Of a stretch of 64,000 nucleotides of DNA, positions 42,945 through 51,770 are shown one piece after another (within the stretch, counting starts at the first letter, position 1; the number at the start of each line of letters is the position of its first letter). Under the pieces are notes generated by a model. The model ran no database searches, was not told where the DNA came from, and was given only the letters and a program-made list of their open reading frames with translations. Origin of the DNA: Pedobacter sp. Bi126 (GTDB lineage Bacteria; Bacteroidota; Bacteroidia; Sphingobacteriales; Sphingobacteriaceae); contig NZ_CAKKMS010000002.1 in the NCBI RefSeq assembly GCF_918698245.1, forward strand, positions 806,001 through 870,000, written 5' to 3'. A program made the position numbers and the translations under genes.

Positions 42945-43913
42945 TTGAAAAGTAAAAAATCAATAATCCAATCCGCTGTAAGCACATTAGAGCTTGAGGC
43001 AGCAGCAATACTAAATGTTGCAAAGAATATTAACAGCGATTTTGAAAAAGTCGTATCAAGCATTTTACATGGCAAAGGGCGGGTAATTGTCACGGGTATA
43101 GGAAAGAGTGCAATCATTGCACAAAAAATGGTCGCAACTTTTAATTCAACAGGTACCCCTGCTATTTTTATGCATGCCGCAGATGCTATTCATGGCGATC
43201 TGGGGATGATCCAGGTAGACGATATTGTAATCTGCCTCTCTAAAAGTGGAAACACACCAGAAATAAAAGTGCTTACCCCCTTGTTAAAAACATCTGGCAA
43301 TCTGCTCATCGGGATGGTTGGTGAATTGAATTCTTTTTTAGCCGAACAGGCCGATCTGATTTTGAACACTTCTTTCGAAAAAGAAGCCTGTCCGCATAAT
43401 TTGGCACCCACTACCAGTACAACGGCGCAGTTGGCATTGGGCGATGCCCTAGCTATTTGTTTATTGGAGTGCAGAGATTTTAATGAATCCGACTTTGCGA
43501 AATATCATCCAGGCGGATCATTAGGTAAAAAACTCTATTTAAAAGCCCGGGATTTGGCTTTGTCTAATGAGAAACCTTCCATACATCCATCCGCATCGGT
43601 TAAAGATGTGTTAATAGAAATTAGTAAAAACCGTTTGGGTGCAGTTGTTGTTGTTGATAGCGATGATAAAGTACTTGGCATTATTACCGATGGCGATATA
43701 AGACGGATGTTAGAAAATAACAATTCTATTGCAAACTTAAAAGCCGAAGATATCATGGGTAGAACACCAAAGAGCATACAATTTGATGCTTTAGCAGTTG
43801 ATGCCTTAGCTATTATTAAGCAAAACAATATAACGCAGTTGTTAGTTCTAGAACAAAATACTTACTTTGGCATTATCCACTTACACGATCTTCTAAATGA
43901 AGGTATCGTGTAA
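42945..43913 (+). CDS. kdsD: Arabinose-5-phosphate isomerase (KpsF/GutQ family)
   Basis: A 322-residue protein: SIS domain at about 35-175 (RVIVTGIGKSAIIAQKMVAT, then AADAIHGDLGMI) followed by two CBS domains (about 205-320, with VVVVDSDDKVLGIITDGDIR). It isomerises ribulose 5-phosphate to arabinose 5-phosphate for Kdo synthesis. No ATG precedes the domain; a TTG at 42945-42947 is used here. A TCTCTTTG box overlapping it (42940-42947) is one base from TAnnTTTG. manC follows after 14 bp. Confidence 0.92.
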   Translation: MKSKKSIIQSAVSTLELEAAAILNVAKNINSDFEKVVSSILHGKGRVIVTGIGKSAIIAQKMVATFNSTGTPAIFMHAADAIHGDLGMIQVDDIVICLSKSGNTPEIKVLTPLLKTSGNLLIGMVGELNSFLAEQADLILNTSFEKEACPHNLAPTTSTTAQLALGDALAICLLECRDFNESDFAKYHPGGSLGKKLYLKARDLALSNEKPSIHPSASVKDVLIEISKNRLGAVVVVDSDDKVLGIITDGDIRRMLENNNSIANLKAEDIMGRTPKSIQFDALAVDALAIIKQNNITQLLVLEQNTYFGIIHLHDLLNEGIV

Positions 43914-43927
43914 TTTTAATTTATAAG

Positions 43928-45019
43928 ATGAATAAAAACTATTATGCATTGATTATGGCCGGTGGCGTCGGAAGTCGCTTTTGGCCAGTAAGCAGAACAG
44001 AATACCCAAAACAGTTTATCGATTTTTTCGGTGTAGGAAAAACTTTGATACAGAGCACCTATGATCGATTTTTAAAAATTTGTCTTCCTGAAAATATTTT
44101 TATTGTTACTAACGAAATTTATTCGGATTTAGTAAAAGAGCAGTTACCTCAGCTTAGCGCAAATCAGATCTTAGCCGAACCATTGTTAAGAAATACAGCA
44201 CCTTGTGTTGCTTATGGAAGTTTAAAAATAGCCGAATTAAATCCCGATGCCACCATCGTTGTTGCCCCTTCTGATCATACCATTGCCAATATTGATGGTT
44301 TTATACAGTCTATTGAGCAATCATTGGATGCGGCTTCGAAAAACGATTGTTTAATCACATTAGGGATTAAACCAAACCGTCCAGATACCGGCTATGGTTA
44401 TATTCAACATACTGATTACGTGCTTAATACGGATACCGACCTGCATAAGGTTAAAACATTTACTGAAAAGCCAAACTTAGAATTAGCAAAATCATTTATA
44501 CAAAGCGGCGATTTCTTATGGAATGCCGGGATATTTATCTGGTCGGCTAAAGCGATTTTAAGTGCTTTCGAAAAACATCTGCCAGATATGTATGAAATAT
44601 TTAATATCGGCAGGTCTGAATTGAATACTGAAGGAGAAAAGGCCTTTATCAATAATGCTTATTTCCAGTGCACCAATATTTCAATAGATTTTGGGATTAT
44701 GGAAAAAGCAGAAAATGTTTACGTGCTTCCATCTGATTTCGGCTGGTCTGATTTAGGAACCTGGGCCTCTATTTATGAGATGGCAGAGAAAGATTATGTG
44801 GGTAATGCCGTTATCCCTTCACAACAGGTACTGATGTTTGATTCATCAAACTGTATGGTAAATGTTCCAGAAGATAAATTGGTTATCCTACAGGGGCTGC
44901 ACGATTACATTGTAGTGGAAAATAATAATATGCTGATGATCTGCCCAAGAAATGAAGAGCAAAAGGTTAAAGAATTTGTGGCTGAAGTTAAATCGAGATT
45001 TGGAAATAAATTCATTTAA
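43928..45019 (+). CDS. manC: Mannose-1-phosphate guanylyltransferase
   Basis: A 363-residue single-domain nucleotidyltransferase. The N-terminus has AGGVGSRFWPVSR followed by PKQF, the classic signature; VAPSDHTI, FTEKPNLELA, FLWNAGIFIW and SDFGWSDLGTW follow. It makes GDP-mannose from GTP and mannose 1-phosphate. It lacks the phosphomannose isomerase domain of bifunctional ManC/AlgA. It is 14 bp after kdsD, so the operon supplies sugars for the cell surface. Confidence 0.92.
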   Translation: MNKNYYALIMAGGVGSRFWPVSRTEYPKQFIDFFGVGKTLIQSTYDRFLKICLPENIFIVTNEIYSDLVKEQLPQLSANQILAEPLLRNTAPCVAYGSLKIAELNPDATIVVAPSDHTIANIDGFIQSIEQSLDAASKNDCLITLGIKPNRPDTGYGYIQHTDYVLNTDTDLHKVKTFTEKPNLELAKSFIQSGDFLWNAGIFIWSAKAILSAFEKHLPDMYEIFNIGRSELNTEGEKAFINNAYFQCTNISIDFGIMEKAENVYVLPSDFGWSDLGTWASIYEMAEKDYVGNAVIPSQQVLMFDSSNCMVNVPEDKLVILQGLHDYIVVENNNMLMICPRNEEQKVKEFVAEVKSRFGNKFI

Positions 45020-45035
45020 TAGATACATGAAATGT

Positions 45036-45080
45036 AAAATGGATGATGTAGCATAGTTTTCATCATCCATTTTATATTTT
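45036..45080 (+). terminator. Intrinsic terminator of the kdsD-manC operon
   Basis: AAAATGGATGATG (45036-45048) pairs perfectly with CATCATCCATTTT (45061-45073), a 13-bp stem with a 12-nt loop and a T-rich tail. Confidence 0.88.
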
Positions 45081-45097
45081 CCGTCTTACCCCTTGTG

Positions 45098-45127
45098 TAA
45101 GATCCTGAAACAAGTTCAGGAAGACGC
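45098..45127. repeat. Short GTCAT-family remnant
   Basis: AAGATCCTGAAACAAGTTCA then GGAAGACG contains the hairpin CCTGAA/TTCAGG and ends in a degenerate GAAGACG for GATGACG. It lies between the convergent manC and rlmB genes. Confidence 0.5.
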
Positions 45128-45181
45128 CACCATGGGACGTACTAATTGTTATTCATTTTCTCTTCCTCTTTATATCTGGCT

Positions 45182-45949
45182 TTAGATCGTTCGCTGTCTA
45201 ACCGCCTCATATAATATTACGCCAGCAGCTACTGAAACATTTAACGATTCGATTTTTCCGGCCATGGGTATTTTAGCCAGGTGATCGGCTACCCTTAAAA
45301 GATCATTAGAAATTCCTTCGTCTTCAGATCCCATTACAATTGCCGTAGGCATAGTATAATCTGGTGCGTAAATAAAGTCACTGGTTTTTTCGGTGCAGGC
45401 TACAATTTGCAAACCACTTTCTTGTAGAAATAAACAGGTTTTATGTAGGTTAGCATGGCGACAAATCGGAATGCTGAATAAGGCGCCAGCAGAGGTTTTA
45501 ATGGCATCAGCATTGATTTGTGCTGCATTTTTTAAGGGAACAACAATAGCATGAACACCTACGCAGGCGGCCGTACGGGCAATAGCCCCCATATTGCGAA
45601 CATCGGTCACGCTATCTAAAACCAAAATTAATGGCACCTCACCTCTTTCGAAAACGGTTGGTATAATGTCTTCAATATTTTGATAAGTAATCGGCGAAAT
45701 AACCGCAATTACCCCTTGATGGTTTTTTTGCGACATCCGGTTCAGTTTTTCAATAGGAACCGAGTTTAGAGGAATCAAAGTATCTTTTAAAAGGGCTTTT
45801 AATTCTAAAAAAAGATCGCCGCCCAGACTGCGCTGCTGATAAATGGTCTCAATGTCTCTTCCTGCTTTAACGGCCTCTATTACGGCTCTGATGCCGAATA
45901 CAAACTCATTATTCTCTTTTGCGCGTTGCGGTCTTCTAAAATTATCCAT
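45182..45949 (-). CDS. rlmB: 23S rRNA 2'-O-methyltransferase (RlmB/SpoU family)
   Basis: A 255-residue SpoU-type methyltransferase. The substrate-binding N-terminal domain (FVFGIRAVIEAVKAGRDIET) precedes the knotted domain with motifs VTDVRNMGAIARTA, VMGSEDEGIS and SLNVSVAAGVILYE. It is expected to methylate G2251 of 23S rRNA in the peptidyl-transferase centre. A minus-strand TACTTTTG box at 45974-45967 lies 18 bp before its start and is a likely promoter. Confidence 0.92.
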   Translation of the reverse strand: MDNFRRPQRAKENNEFVFGIRAVIEAVKAGRDIETIYQQRSLGGDLFLELKALLKDTLIPLNSVPIEKLNRMSQKNHQGVIAVISPITYQNIEDIIPTVFERGEVPLILVLDSVTDVRNMGAIARTAACVGVHAIVVPLKNAAQINADAIKTSAGALFSIPICRHANLHKTCLFLQESGLQIVACTEKTSDFIYAPDYTMPTAIVMGSEDEGISNDLLRVADHLAKIPMAGKIESLNVSVAAGVILYEAVRQRTI

Positions 45950-46137
45950 GTTTTGAAATTGTTAGGCAAAAGTATTCAAATAAAATGTTTTAGGCCTAAA
46001 CAATGTGCGCCTTATTAACATTTAATTGTTTAAAAATTTATACGGCATCATAAATCCAATAAAATTTAATCTGATTATGCTTCAATTTGTTAACAAACAG
46101 CTAGTAACTAATTCGAACAACCGCATCAAAATTTCAT

Positions 46138-46145
46138 TACTTTTG
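46138..46145 (+). promoter_or_regulatory. TAnnTTTG box for dnaB
   Basis: TACTTTTG is an exact match and ends 4 bp before the ATG at 46150. If this box is used, the mRNA would begin at or just past that ATG, which would favour the in-frame ATG at 46186, preceded by GGCGGAAAG, as the start. Confidence 0.45.
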
Positions 46146-46149
46146 TGGA

Positions 46150-47712
46150 ATGAGTATCGATAACGAACAAGGCGGAAAGAACAGTATGACTGCTAGAAAA
46201 AGCAGGTTAAGTAATACGATAAGTTCACAGGGGAAAATTCCCCCTCAGGCATTAGATCTTGAGGAAGCAGTTCTTGGCGCATTAATGCTCGAAAAAGATG
46301 CACTTTCTGCTGTAATTGATGTTTTGAAACCAGAGGTTTTTTATAATATTGCGCACCAGAAAATTTTTGAAGCGATTCATATTCTATTTCAAAAATCGCG
46401 ACCAGTTGATATTTTAACAGTAACAGCAGAACTGCGAACATTAGGCTCTTTAGAAATGGTTGGTGGCGCCTACTACATTACCAACTTAACCAATAGAGTT
46501 GCCTCAGCAGCGAATATAGAGTTTCACGCCCGTATTATTTCTCAGAAATATATTCAGCGTGAACTGATCAGAATCTCAACCGAAATCATTACAAATGCCT
46601 ATGAAGATACCACTGATATTTTCGATCTCTTAGATCAGGCAGAAAAAGGACTTTTCGAAATTGCCCAGAATAACCTGCGTAGAGATACACAGAAAATGGA
46701 CGATATCATTAAACAATCGTTAGCCACACTTGAAGAGCTTCGTACCAAAACTGATGGTTTAACTGGTGTGCCAACTGGTTTTACCGGACTAGATAGAATA
46801 ACTGGTGGTTGGCAAAAGCAGGATTTAGTAATTATTGCTGCACGTCCGGCGATGGGAAAAACGGCTTTCGTACTAACCTGTGCAAGAAATGCCACTGTCG
46901 ATTTTGCAAAGCCAACGGTAGTATTCTCGCTAGAGATGTCGTCAGTTCAGCTGGTTAATCGTTTGATTTCAGGAGAAGCAGAGATTGAACAGGAAAAAAT
47001 CAGGAAAGGAAATTTACAGGAATGGGAATGGCAGCAGTTACACAGTAAAATTGGCCGTTTAACCGAAGCCCCCCTATTAATTGATGATACACCTGCACTA
47101 AATATTTTTGAATTCAGGGCAAAATGCAGAAGATTAAAATCACAATACGATATTCAATTGGTAATTGTCGATTACTTGCAGTTAATGCATGGTAAAGGCG
47201 AAGGAAAAGGCGGTGGTAACCGTGAGCAGGAAATTGGTAGTATTTCGAGAGCGCTAAAATCAGTTGCAAAAGAACTTGATGTTCCGGTGCTCGCACTATC
47301 GCAGTTAAGTCGTGCGGTAGAGAGTAGACCAGGTTTACAGGGAAAACGCCCAATGTTATCCGATTTACGTGAGTCGGGTTCAATTGAGCAGGATGCAGAT
47401 ATGGTATTGTTCTTGTACCGTCCTGAATACTATGGTATTACCGAGGATGAACAAGGAAGATCGCAAGCGGGTATTGGTGAGGTTATCATTGCAAAACACC
47501 GTAACGGTGAAACCGGAATTGTACCACTTAAATTCGTGGGTAAATTTGTGAAGTTTACGGATTTGGAAGAAGACTTTAATGCGCCGCCAAGTTCATTTGC
47601 GGCTGATCCTTCAGCTGGAATGTACCCATCACAGGATTTTGAAAAACAAAGCAATGTGATTATCCGTCCTTCAAAAATGGACGATTATAATGATGATGAT
47701 CCACCGTTTTAG
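46150..47712 (+). CDS. dnaB: Replicative DNA helicase DnaB
   Basis: A 520-residue hexameric helicase, or 508 if it starts at 46186. An N-terminal DnaB domain (PPQALDLEEAVLGALMLEKD) is followed by a RecA-like domain with AARPAMGKTAF (Walker A), VVFSLEMSS and LVIVDYLQLM (Walker B). HRNGETG lies near the end. A short acidic tail (DDYNDDDPPF) resembles the C-terminal peptides that bind partner proteins. It unwinds DNA at the fork. There is no intein. It is transcribed alone. Confidence 0.96.
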   Translation: MSIDNEQGGKNSMTARKSRLSNTISSQGKIPPQALDLEEAVLGALMLEKDALSAVIDVLKPEVFYNIAHQKIFEAIHILFQKSRPVDILTVTAELRTLGSLEMVGGAYYITNLTNRVASAANIEFHARIISQKYIQRELIRISTEIITNAYEDTTDIFDLLDQAEKGLFEIAQNNLRRDTQKMDDIIKQSLATLEELRTKTDGLTGVPTGFTGLDRITGGWQKQDLVIIAARPAMGKTAFVLTCARNATVDFAKPTVVFSLEMSSVQLVNRLISGEAEIEQEKIRKGNLQEWEWQQLHSKIGRLTEAPLLIDDTPALNIFEFRAKCRRLKSQYDIQLVIVDYLQLMHGKGEGKGGGNREQEIGSISRALKSVAKELDVPVLALSQLSRAVESRPGLQGKRPMLSDLRESGSIEQDADMVLFLYRPEYYGITEDEQGRSQAGIGEVIIAKHRNGETGIVPLKFVGKFVKFTDLEEDFNAPPSSFAADPSAGMYPSQDFEKQSNVIIRPSKMDDYNDDDPPF

Positions 47713-47811
47713 GAAATCCCACACGACCTAAAATGCTCCAAAATCTTCATGTGATACATATGATTTTTGTGAGATAATTATTCCTCTTGAGGCGGCGGAC
47801 TTCAATAGAAT

Positions 47812-47914
47812 GATCGTCATTGCGAGGAACGAAGCAATCTTAATGCGCAGGCTAGTAGCGATCGTTGTAAGATTGCTTCGTCGGCTGAAAAAGCCTTCTC
47901 ACAATGACGATAAT
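47812..47914. repeat. CGTCATTGCGAGG interspersed repeat
   Basis: Opens GATCGTCATTGCGAGGAACG, includes GAAGCAATCTTA and TAAGATTGCTTCGTC as inner arms, and ends TCTCACAATGACGAT. This kind of repeat is widespread in bacterial genomes. It lies in the convergent dnaB-chrA gap. Confidence 0.85.
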
Positions 47915-48029
47915 CTGAGAAGATTTAATCTTTTAAACTCACCTGTCATTAATACAAAAGAGAGTCTCTGCTTCATTTGGAACTGAAAATTATACACTCG
48001 CACGGAAAACTGACGTAGTAGCAGGAAAC

Positions 48030-48135
48030 CAGCCAGTCTAAACCCGATAGAACGAATGCTCCCGATCCTTCATCGGAGCAGCAGTGATAGCGGGACTACA
48101 TTACCCTACAGCGTGCCATAATTGCTTTCCAATTA
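48030..48135. repeat. Structured AACCCGATAG...AGCGGGA element
   Basis: Contains AACCCGATAGAACGAATGCT, the hairpin GCTCCCGATCCTTCATCGGA with GC, then AGCAGTGATAGCGGGACTAC. CCCG at the start can pair with CGGG at the end, enclosing the hairpin, and GATAG occurs on both sides. I recall AACCCGATAG elements as common intergenic repeats in Bacteroidota. Whether it is transcribed is unknown. The rest of 47713-48225 holds the CGTCATTGCGAGG repeat and otherwise nothing I can identify. Confidence 0.6.
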
Positions 48136-48225
48136 TATCTAGGCCTTTAACAGTCGCTATCAATAGGCTAAAAACTTACTATTAATGCGTTTCTAAACCA
48201 AATGGTCATCTGTTATTCTAATTTA

Positions 48226-49443
48226 CTAAAATAAATATCCAATTAATATACCTGCCAATACAATAACAGGTGGACTAACTTTAGTAAAATTTAACAACAA
48301 AAATGTAGCGACCATAATCCCTAAAAATATCCAGTTAAAGCCCATTGGTATTAAGAGTAGCACAAAAGCGGCGATAATAAATCCAACGCTAACCGCATTG
48401 ATTCCTGAAAGGCTATGACGGATCCGTGAGATCTTTTTCAGATCGTCCCAAAACGGTACAATAAATAAAACGAGGATTAGTCCGGGTAAGTTGATGCCGA
48501 TCACCCCAATCAATCCTCCTAAAATTTGGCCCCATAACCCGTAACCAAAATTCTTCATGCTTAATGCGCCTAAGTAGCTCGTAAAAGAAAATGTTGGACC
48601 AGGTAAGGCCTGCTGTAATGCAAAACCTGATAAAAATCCAGATGAAGGCAAATAATGTTTCATCTCTACAAACTCGGTAAACATCAAAGGAACAAGCACT
48701 TGTCCGCCTCCAAAAACCAATATTCCGTTACGGTAAAAGTTTTCGAGCAAACGAATCGGTAAACTAAAGGGCGATGTTCTGTTTATAATTGCACCTACCA
48801 AGGCAAATAAAAGTAAAGCACCTAGAAAGTAGACCAGTTTTTTAGGATTGATATTTGAAAAAAGTTTAACCCTTAACTCTGCTTCCTCTTTTGGGGTTTC
48901 GATGGCTGAAGAGATCATTCCGCCTATCAATATCGACAATGGAAACACATAAGCATTTCTTAAAACTAATGTAGCAATAACCGAGGCAATGGCAAGGAAT
49001 ATAGAAACCTGAGAGGATAAAACCTTTTTACCAAGTTTCCATGCACCATAAGCCACAATACCCAATGCAATTGGCTGGATATATTCTAAAATATCGTTAA
49101 ATTTTTGTTTTTGATCTAGTAAAGCATAACTAATTGCAGCAAAGGTCATTATGGTTGCTGTAGGTAAAATCCAGATCAGGAAAGTAATAATGGCCAGTTT
49201 AAGTTTTCCAACTTTCCAGGCTATCCCAACCAGGGTTTGGGTGGATGCGGGTCCGGGGAGTACCTGTGCCAGTGCATTTAACTCTAAAAGTTCTTCTTCA
49301 GAGATAAACTTAGTGCTCTGAACAAAGTATTTAAGCAACAAAGCAAGGTGTGCTTGTGCGCCTCCAAAAGAAGTAAATGTAAAAAAGATTACGTTTCTAA
49401 TAAATAACCACTGTTTTTTTGCAGCTATAGGATTTGTTTGCAT
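48226..49443 (-). CDS. chrA: Chromate transporter (CHR family), two-domain
   Basis: A 405-residue membrane protein with two homologous halves. The first has TFTSFGGAQAHLALL and NALAQVLPGPASTQTLVGIA; the second has LVFGGGQVLVPLMFTEFV and ALQQALPGPTFSFTSYLG. This duplicated layout defines the long CHR family, which exports chromate by proton antiport. The usual FGGP motif reads FGGA in the first half. No other metal-resistance gene is nearby, so the actual substrate may differ. Confidence 0.88.
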   Translation of the reverse strand: MQTNPIAAKKQWLFIRNVIFFTFTSFGGAQAHLALLLKYFVQSTKFISEEELLELNALAQVLPGPASTQTLVGIAWKVGKLKLAIITFLIWILPTATIMTFAAISYALLDQKQKFNDILEYIQPIALGIVAYGAWKLGKKVLSSQVSIFLAIASVIATLVLRNAYVFPLSILIGGMISSAIETPKEEAELRVKLFSNINPKKLVYFLGALLLFALVGAIINRTSPFSLPIRLLENFYRNGILVFGGGQVLVPLMFTEFVEMKHYLPSSGFLSGFALQQALPGPTFSFTSYLGALSMKNFGYGLWGQILGGLIGVIGINLPGLILVLFIVPFWDDLKKISRIRHSLSGINAVSVGFIIAAFVLLLIPMGFNWIFLGIMVATFLLLNFTKVSPPVIVLAGILIGYLF

Positions 49444-49445
49444 TA

Positions 49446-49475
49446 GCTCAGAACTGAAAATTGATAACTGTTAAC
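49446..49475. repeat. AACTG/TTAACTG word repeat
   Basis: AACTGAAAATTGATAACTGT then TAACTGAACT repeats the word AACTG four times. A similar stretch with AACTGTAAATTG and GTTAATTGTAAACTG is found at 4650-4715. It fills the 36-bp gap between the TPR gene and chrA. Confidence 0.4.
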
Positions 49476-49479
49476 TGAA

Positions 49480-49815
49480 CTAGTCGTCTTCATAATCTAA
49501 TCCGGCAGCTGTATTATATGCGCCCTGTAGTTCAGAAAAAGCGTGCATGTCTCTTTTGTTGCGTGCTACTTGCATTCCCTTCTGATAAATGGCTATTGCT
49601 TTCTCTTTTTGATCATCTTTTTCAAGCAATTTCCCCAAATGGTAATAAGTGCCAACATAATCGGGGTGTTTATCGGTTAACTGAAGGTAAAAAGAATAAG
49701 CTTTTTCCTTATCATTTTGTGCGTTATACTCTGTGGCTAAGGCATATAGTATGAACGGATCGTTAGGATCGCTTTCTAAAAATTCCAATAACTTACTTAA
49801 ACGGGTTGATGACAT
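49480..49815 (-). CDS. Small TPR-repeat protein
   Basis: A 111-residue protein made of three TPR-like helical pairs (PFILYALATEYNAQNDKEKA, DYVGTYYHLGKLLEKDDQKE, AIAIYQKGMQVARNK) and an acidic end. No signal peptide, so a cytoplasmic scaffold or adaptor is likely. The partner is unknown. It is upstream of chrA on the same strand and divergent from etfB. Confidence 0.75.
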   Translation of the reverse strand: MSSTRLSKLLEFLESDPNDPFILYALATEYNAQNDKEKAYSFYLQLTDKHPDYVGTYYHLGKLLEKDDQKEKAIAIYQKGMQVARNKRDMHAFSELQGAYNTAAGLDYEDD

Positions 49816-49837
49816 TTTATTTCCTTGCTTTTTTAAT

Positions 49838-49845
49838 TAAATTTG
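49838..49845 (+). promoter_or_regulatory. TAnnTTTG box for etfBA
   Basis: TAAATTTG matches TAnnTTTG. A TTG at 49825-49827 is too close to serve as -33. The predicted leader of etfB is about 95 nt and contains a small dyad (TTGC...GCAA, 49910-49928). Confidence 0.35.
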
Positions 49846-49946
49846 CAGAAAGACCTTATATAATAAACATATAACATATGAAATTATCATGAGCTAAAAA
49901 TTTCGGCTTGCGATAGCTTCATAGCAATAAAAACCACTATTAACAT

Positions 49947-50684
49947 ATGAAAATATTAGTTTGTATCAGTAATGTGCCAGACACAACGACAAAAATAACT
50001 TTTACTAATGATAATACCGAATTCAATACGTCAGGAGTGCAATATATTGTTAATCCATACGATGAAATCGCTTTATCAAGGGCAATTGAGCTAACCGAAG
50101 GTGGTAAAGGAACGGTAACGGTTATTAATGTAGGCGAAGCAGGCAACGATCCAACCATTAGAAAAGCGCTTGCAATTGGTGCAGATGATGCAGTTAGAGT
50201 TAATGCGGCACCGAGAGATGCCTATTTTGTGGCAAAACAGATTGCGGAATATGCAAAAGATAAAGATTTCAATATTATTCTAACCGGCCGTGAATCTATC
50301 GATTATAACGGTAATCAGGTTGCTGCTATGGTTGGCGAATTTTTAGACATTCCATCTGTATCAATTATAAAAAAATTAGATGTTGATGGTGATACAGCAA
50401 CGATTGAAAGAGAAATTGAGGGCGGTAAAGAAGTGCTAACCGTTTCAGGTAAATTTATTGCAAGTTGTGCTGAAGGCGTAGCAGAGCCAAAAATCCCGAA
50501 TATGCGTGGTATCATGAGTGCCAGAACAAAACCATTGGCTGTAGTAGATGCAGTTGCTATCGAAGAGGTAACCAAGGTTACAAAATATGAAACCCCTGCT
50601 CCTCGCGGAACGGTTAAGTTAATTCCTGCCGACCAAACGGAATCGTTAATTGGCTTACTTCATAGTGAAGCTAAAGTAATCTAG
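49947..50684 (+). CDS. etfB: Electron transfer flavoprotein subunit beta
   Basis: A 245-residue EtfB: KILVCISNVPDTTTKI at the start, VNPYDEIALSRAIEL, and GRESIDYNGNQVAAMVGEFL, which contributes the AMP-binding fold. It pairs with EtfA, encoded 61 bp downstream, to carry electrons from acyl-CoA dehydrogenases to the quinone pool. The pair is co-transcribed. Confidence 0.95.
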   Translation: MKILVCISNVPDTTTKITFTNDNTEFNTSGVQYIVNPYDEIALSRAIELTEGGKGTVTVINVGEAGNDPTIRKALAIGADDAVRVNAAPRDAYFVAKQIAEYAKDKDFNIILTGRESIDYNGNQVAAMVGEFLDIPSVSIIKKLDVDGDTATIEREIEGGKEVLTVSGKFIASCAEGVAEPKIPNMRGIMSARTKPLAVVDAVAIEEVTKVTKYETPAPRGTVKLIPADQTESLIGLLHSEAKVI

Positions 50685-50745
50685 TTTTAAGTCATAATAA
50701 ATCAAATCGTTTACACCATCCTGTTAAGGATAAAGAAATAAATAT

Positions 50746-51714
50746 ATGTCAGTATTAGTATATGTAGAACAAGCTGAGGGGAAATTTAAGAAATCTGTAT
50801 TTGAAGCCGTATCTTATGCCAAAGCCATTGCCGATCAACAATCAACTAATTTAACCGCAATTTCTATTGGCGATGTAGCCGACAGCGAATTAAAGGAATT
50901 AGGTAAATACGGTGCATCAAAAGTACTAAACGTAAGTGCCGATCAGTTAAAAACCTTTGTAAATCAAGCCTATGCAAGTGTTATCGCTGCAGCAGCAGAA
51001 AAAGAAGGTGCTGATATTGTAGTTTTATCTAACTCTTTCTCTGGCAAAGGTTTAGCACCCCGTATTGCAGTAAAACTTAAAGCAGGTTTAGCTGATGGTG
51101 CAGTAGAATTACCGAGTACTGATGGTAAATTTTCGGTTAAGAAAACGGCTTTCTCAGGTAAAGCATTTGCGATTACCGAATTAACATCGGCCAATAAAGT
51201 AATTGCTTTAAATCCGAATGCTTTTGGCGTTAAAGAGAACGCTACAGATGCGGCAATAGCGGCCTTTACTGCTGATGTTAAACAATCAGACTTAGGAACT
51301 GTTATTAAAGAGATTGTTAGGGCAACTGATAAAGTTTCATTACCTGATGCAGAATTGGTAGTTTCGGCTGGACGAGGTTTAAAAGGGCCAGAAAACTGGG
51401 GAATGATCGAAGAATTGGCTGGTTTGTTGGGTGCTGCTACAGCATGCTCTAAACCGGTATCGGATGCAGACTGGAGACCACATTCAGAGCACGTTGGTCA
51501 AACTGGTATTGCCATTAGTCCTAACCTTTATATTGCTATCGGTATTTCTGGTGCTATCCAACATTTGGCTGGTGTTAGTTCATCAAAAGTGATTGTAGTA
51601 ATCAACAAAGATCCGGAAGCGCCTTTCTTCAAAGTGGCTGATTATGGTATTGTTGGCGATGCTTTTGAAGTTGTACCAAAGTTAATTGAAGCATTAAAAG
51701 CACATAAAGCATAA
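50746..51714 (+). CDS. etfA: Electron transfer flavoprotein subunit alpha
   Basis: A 322-residue EtfA. The C-terminal FAD-binding domain carries VSAGRGLKGPENW, ATACSKPVSDADWRPHSEHV, GQTGIAISPNLYIAIGISGA and VVINKDPEAPFFKVADYGIV. The N-terminal domain pairs with EtfB. It holds the FAD of the heterodimer. It follows etfB in the same operon, with a 24-bp hairpin sequence after it. Confidence 0.95.
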   Translation: MSVLVYVEQAEGKFKKSVFEAVSYAKAIADQQSTNLTAISIGDVADSELKELGKYGASKVLNVSADQLKTFVNQAYASVIAAAAEKEGADIVVLSNSFSGKGLAPRIAVKLKAGLADGAVELPSTDGKFSVKKTAFSGKAFAITELTSANKVIALNPNAFGVKENATDAAIAAFTADVKQSDLGTVIKEIVRATDKVSLPDAELVVSAGRGLKGPENWGMIEELAGLLGAATACSKPVSDADWRPHSEHVGQTGIAISPNLYIAIGISGAIQHLAGVSSSKVIVVINKDPEAPFFKVADYGIVGDAFEVVPKLIEALKAHKA

Positions 51715-51726
51715 AAATAAACCTTT

Positions 51727-51759
51727 AAACCTCGCAGGTTTTAAATGCCTGTGAGGTTT
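51727..51759 (+). repeat. AAACCTCGCAGG dyad in the etfA-BFN gap
   Basis: AAACCTCGCAGG (51727-51738) pairs with CCTGTGAGGTTT (51748-51759), 12 bp with one G-U and a 9-nt loop. No T-run follows in the plus direction. It ends 11 bp before the next start codon. Confidence 0.6.
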
Positions 51760-51770
51760 GGAAAACAAAT

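Noticed and set aside
46150..47712. Intein within DnaB
   Set aside because: Length and the uninterrupted Walker A and B regions are normal.
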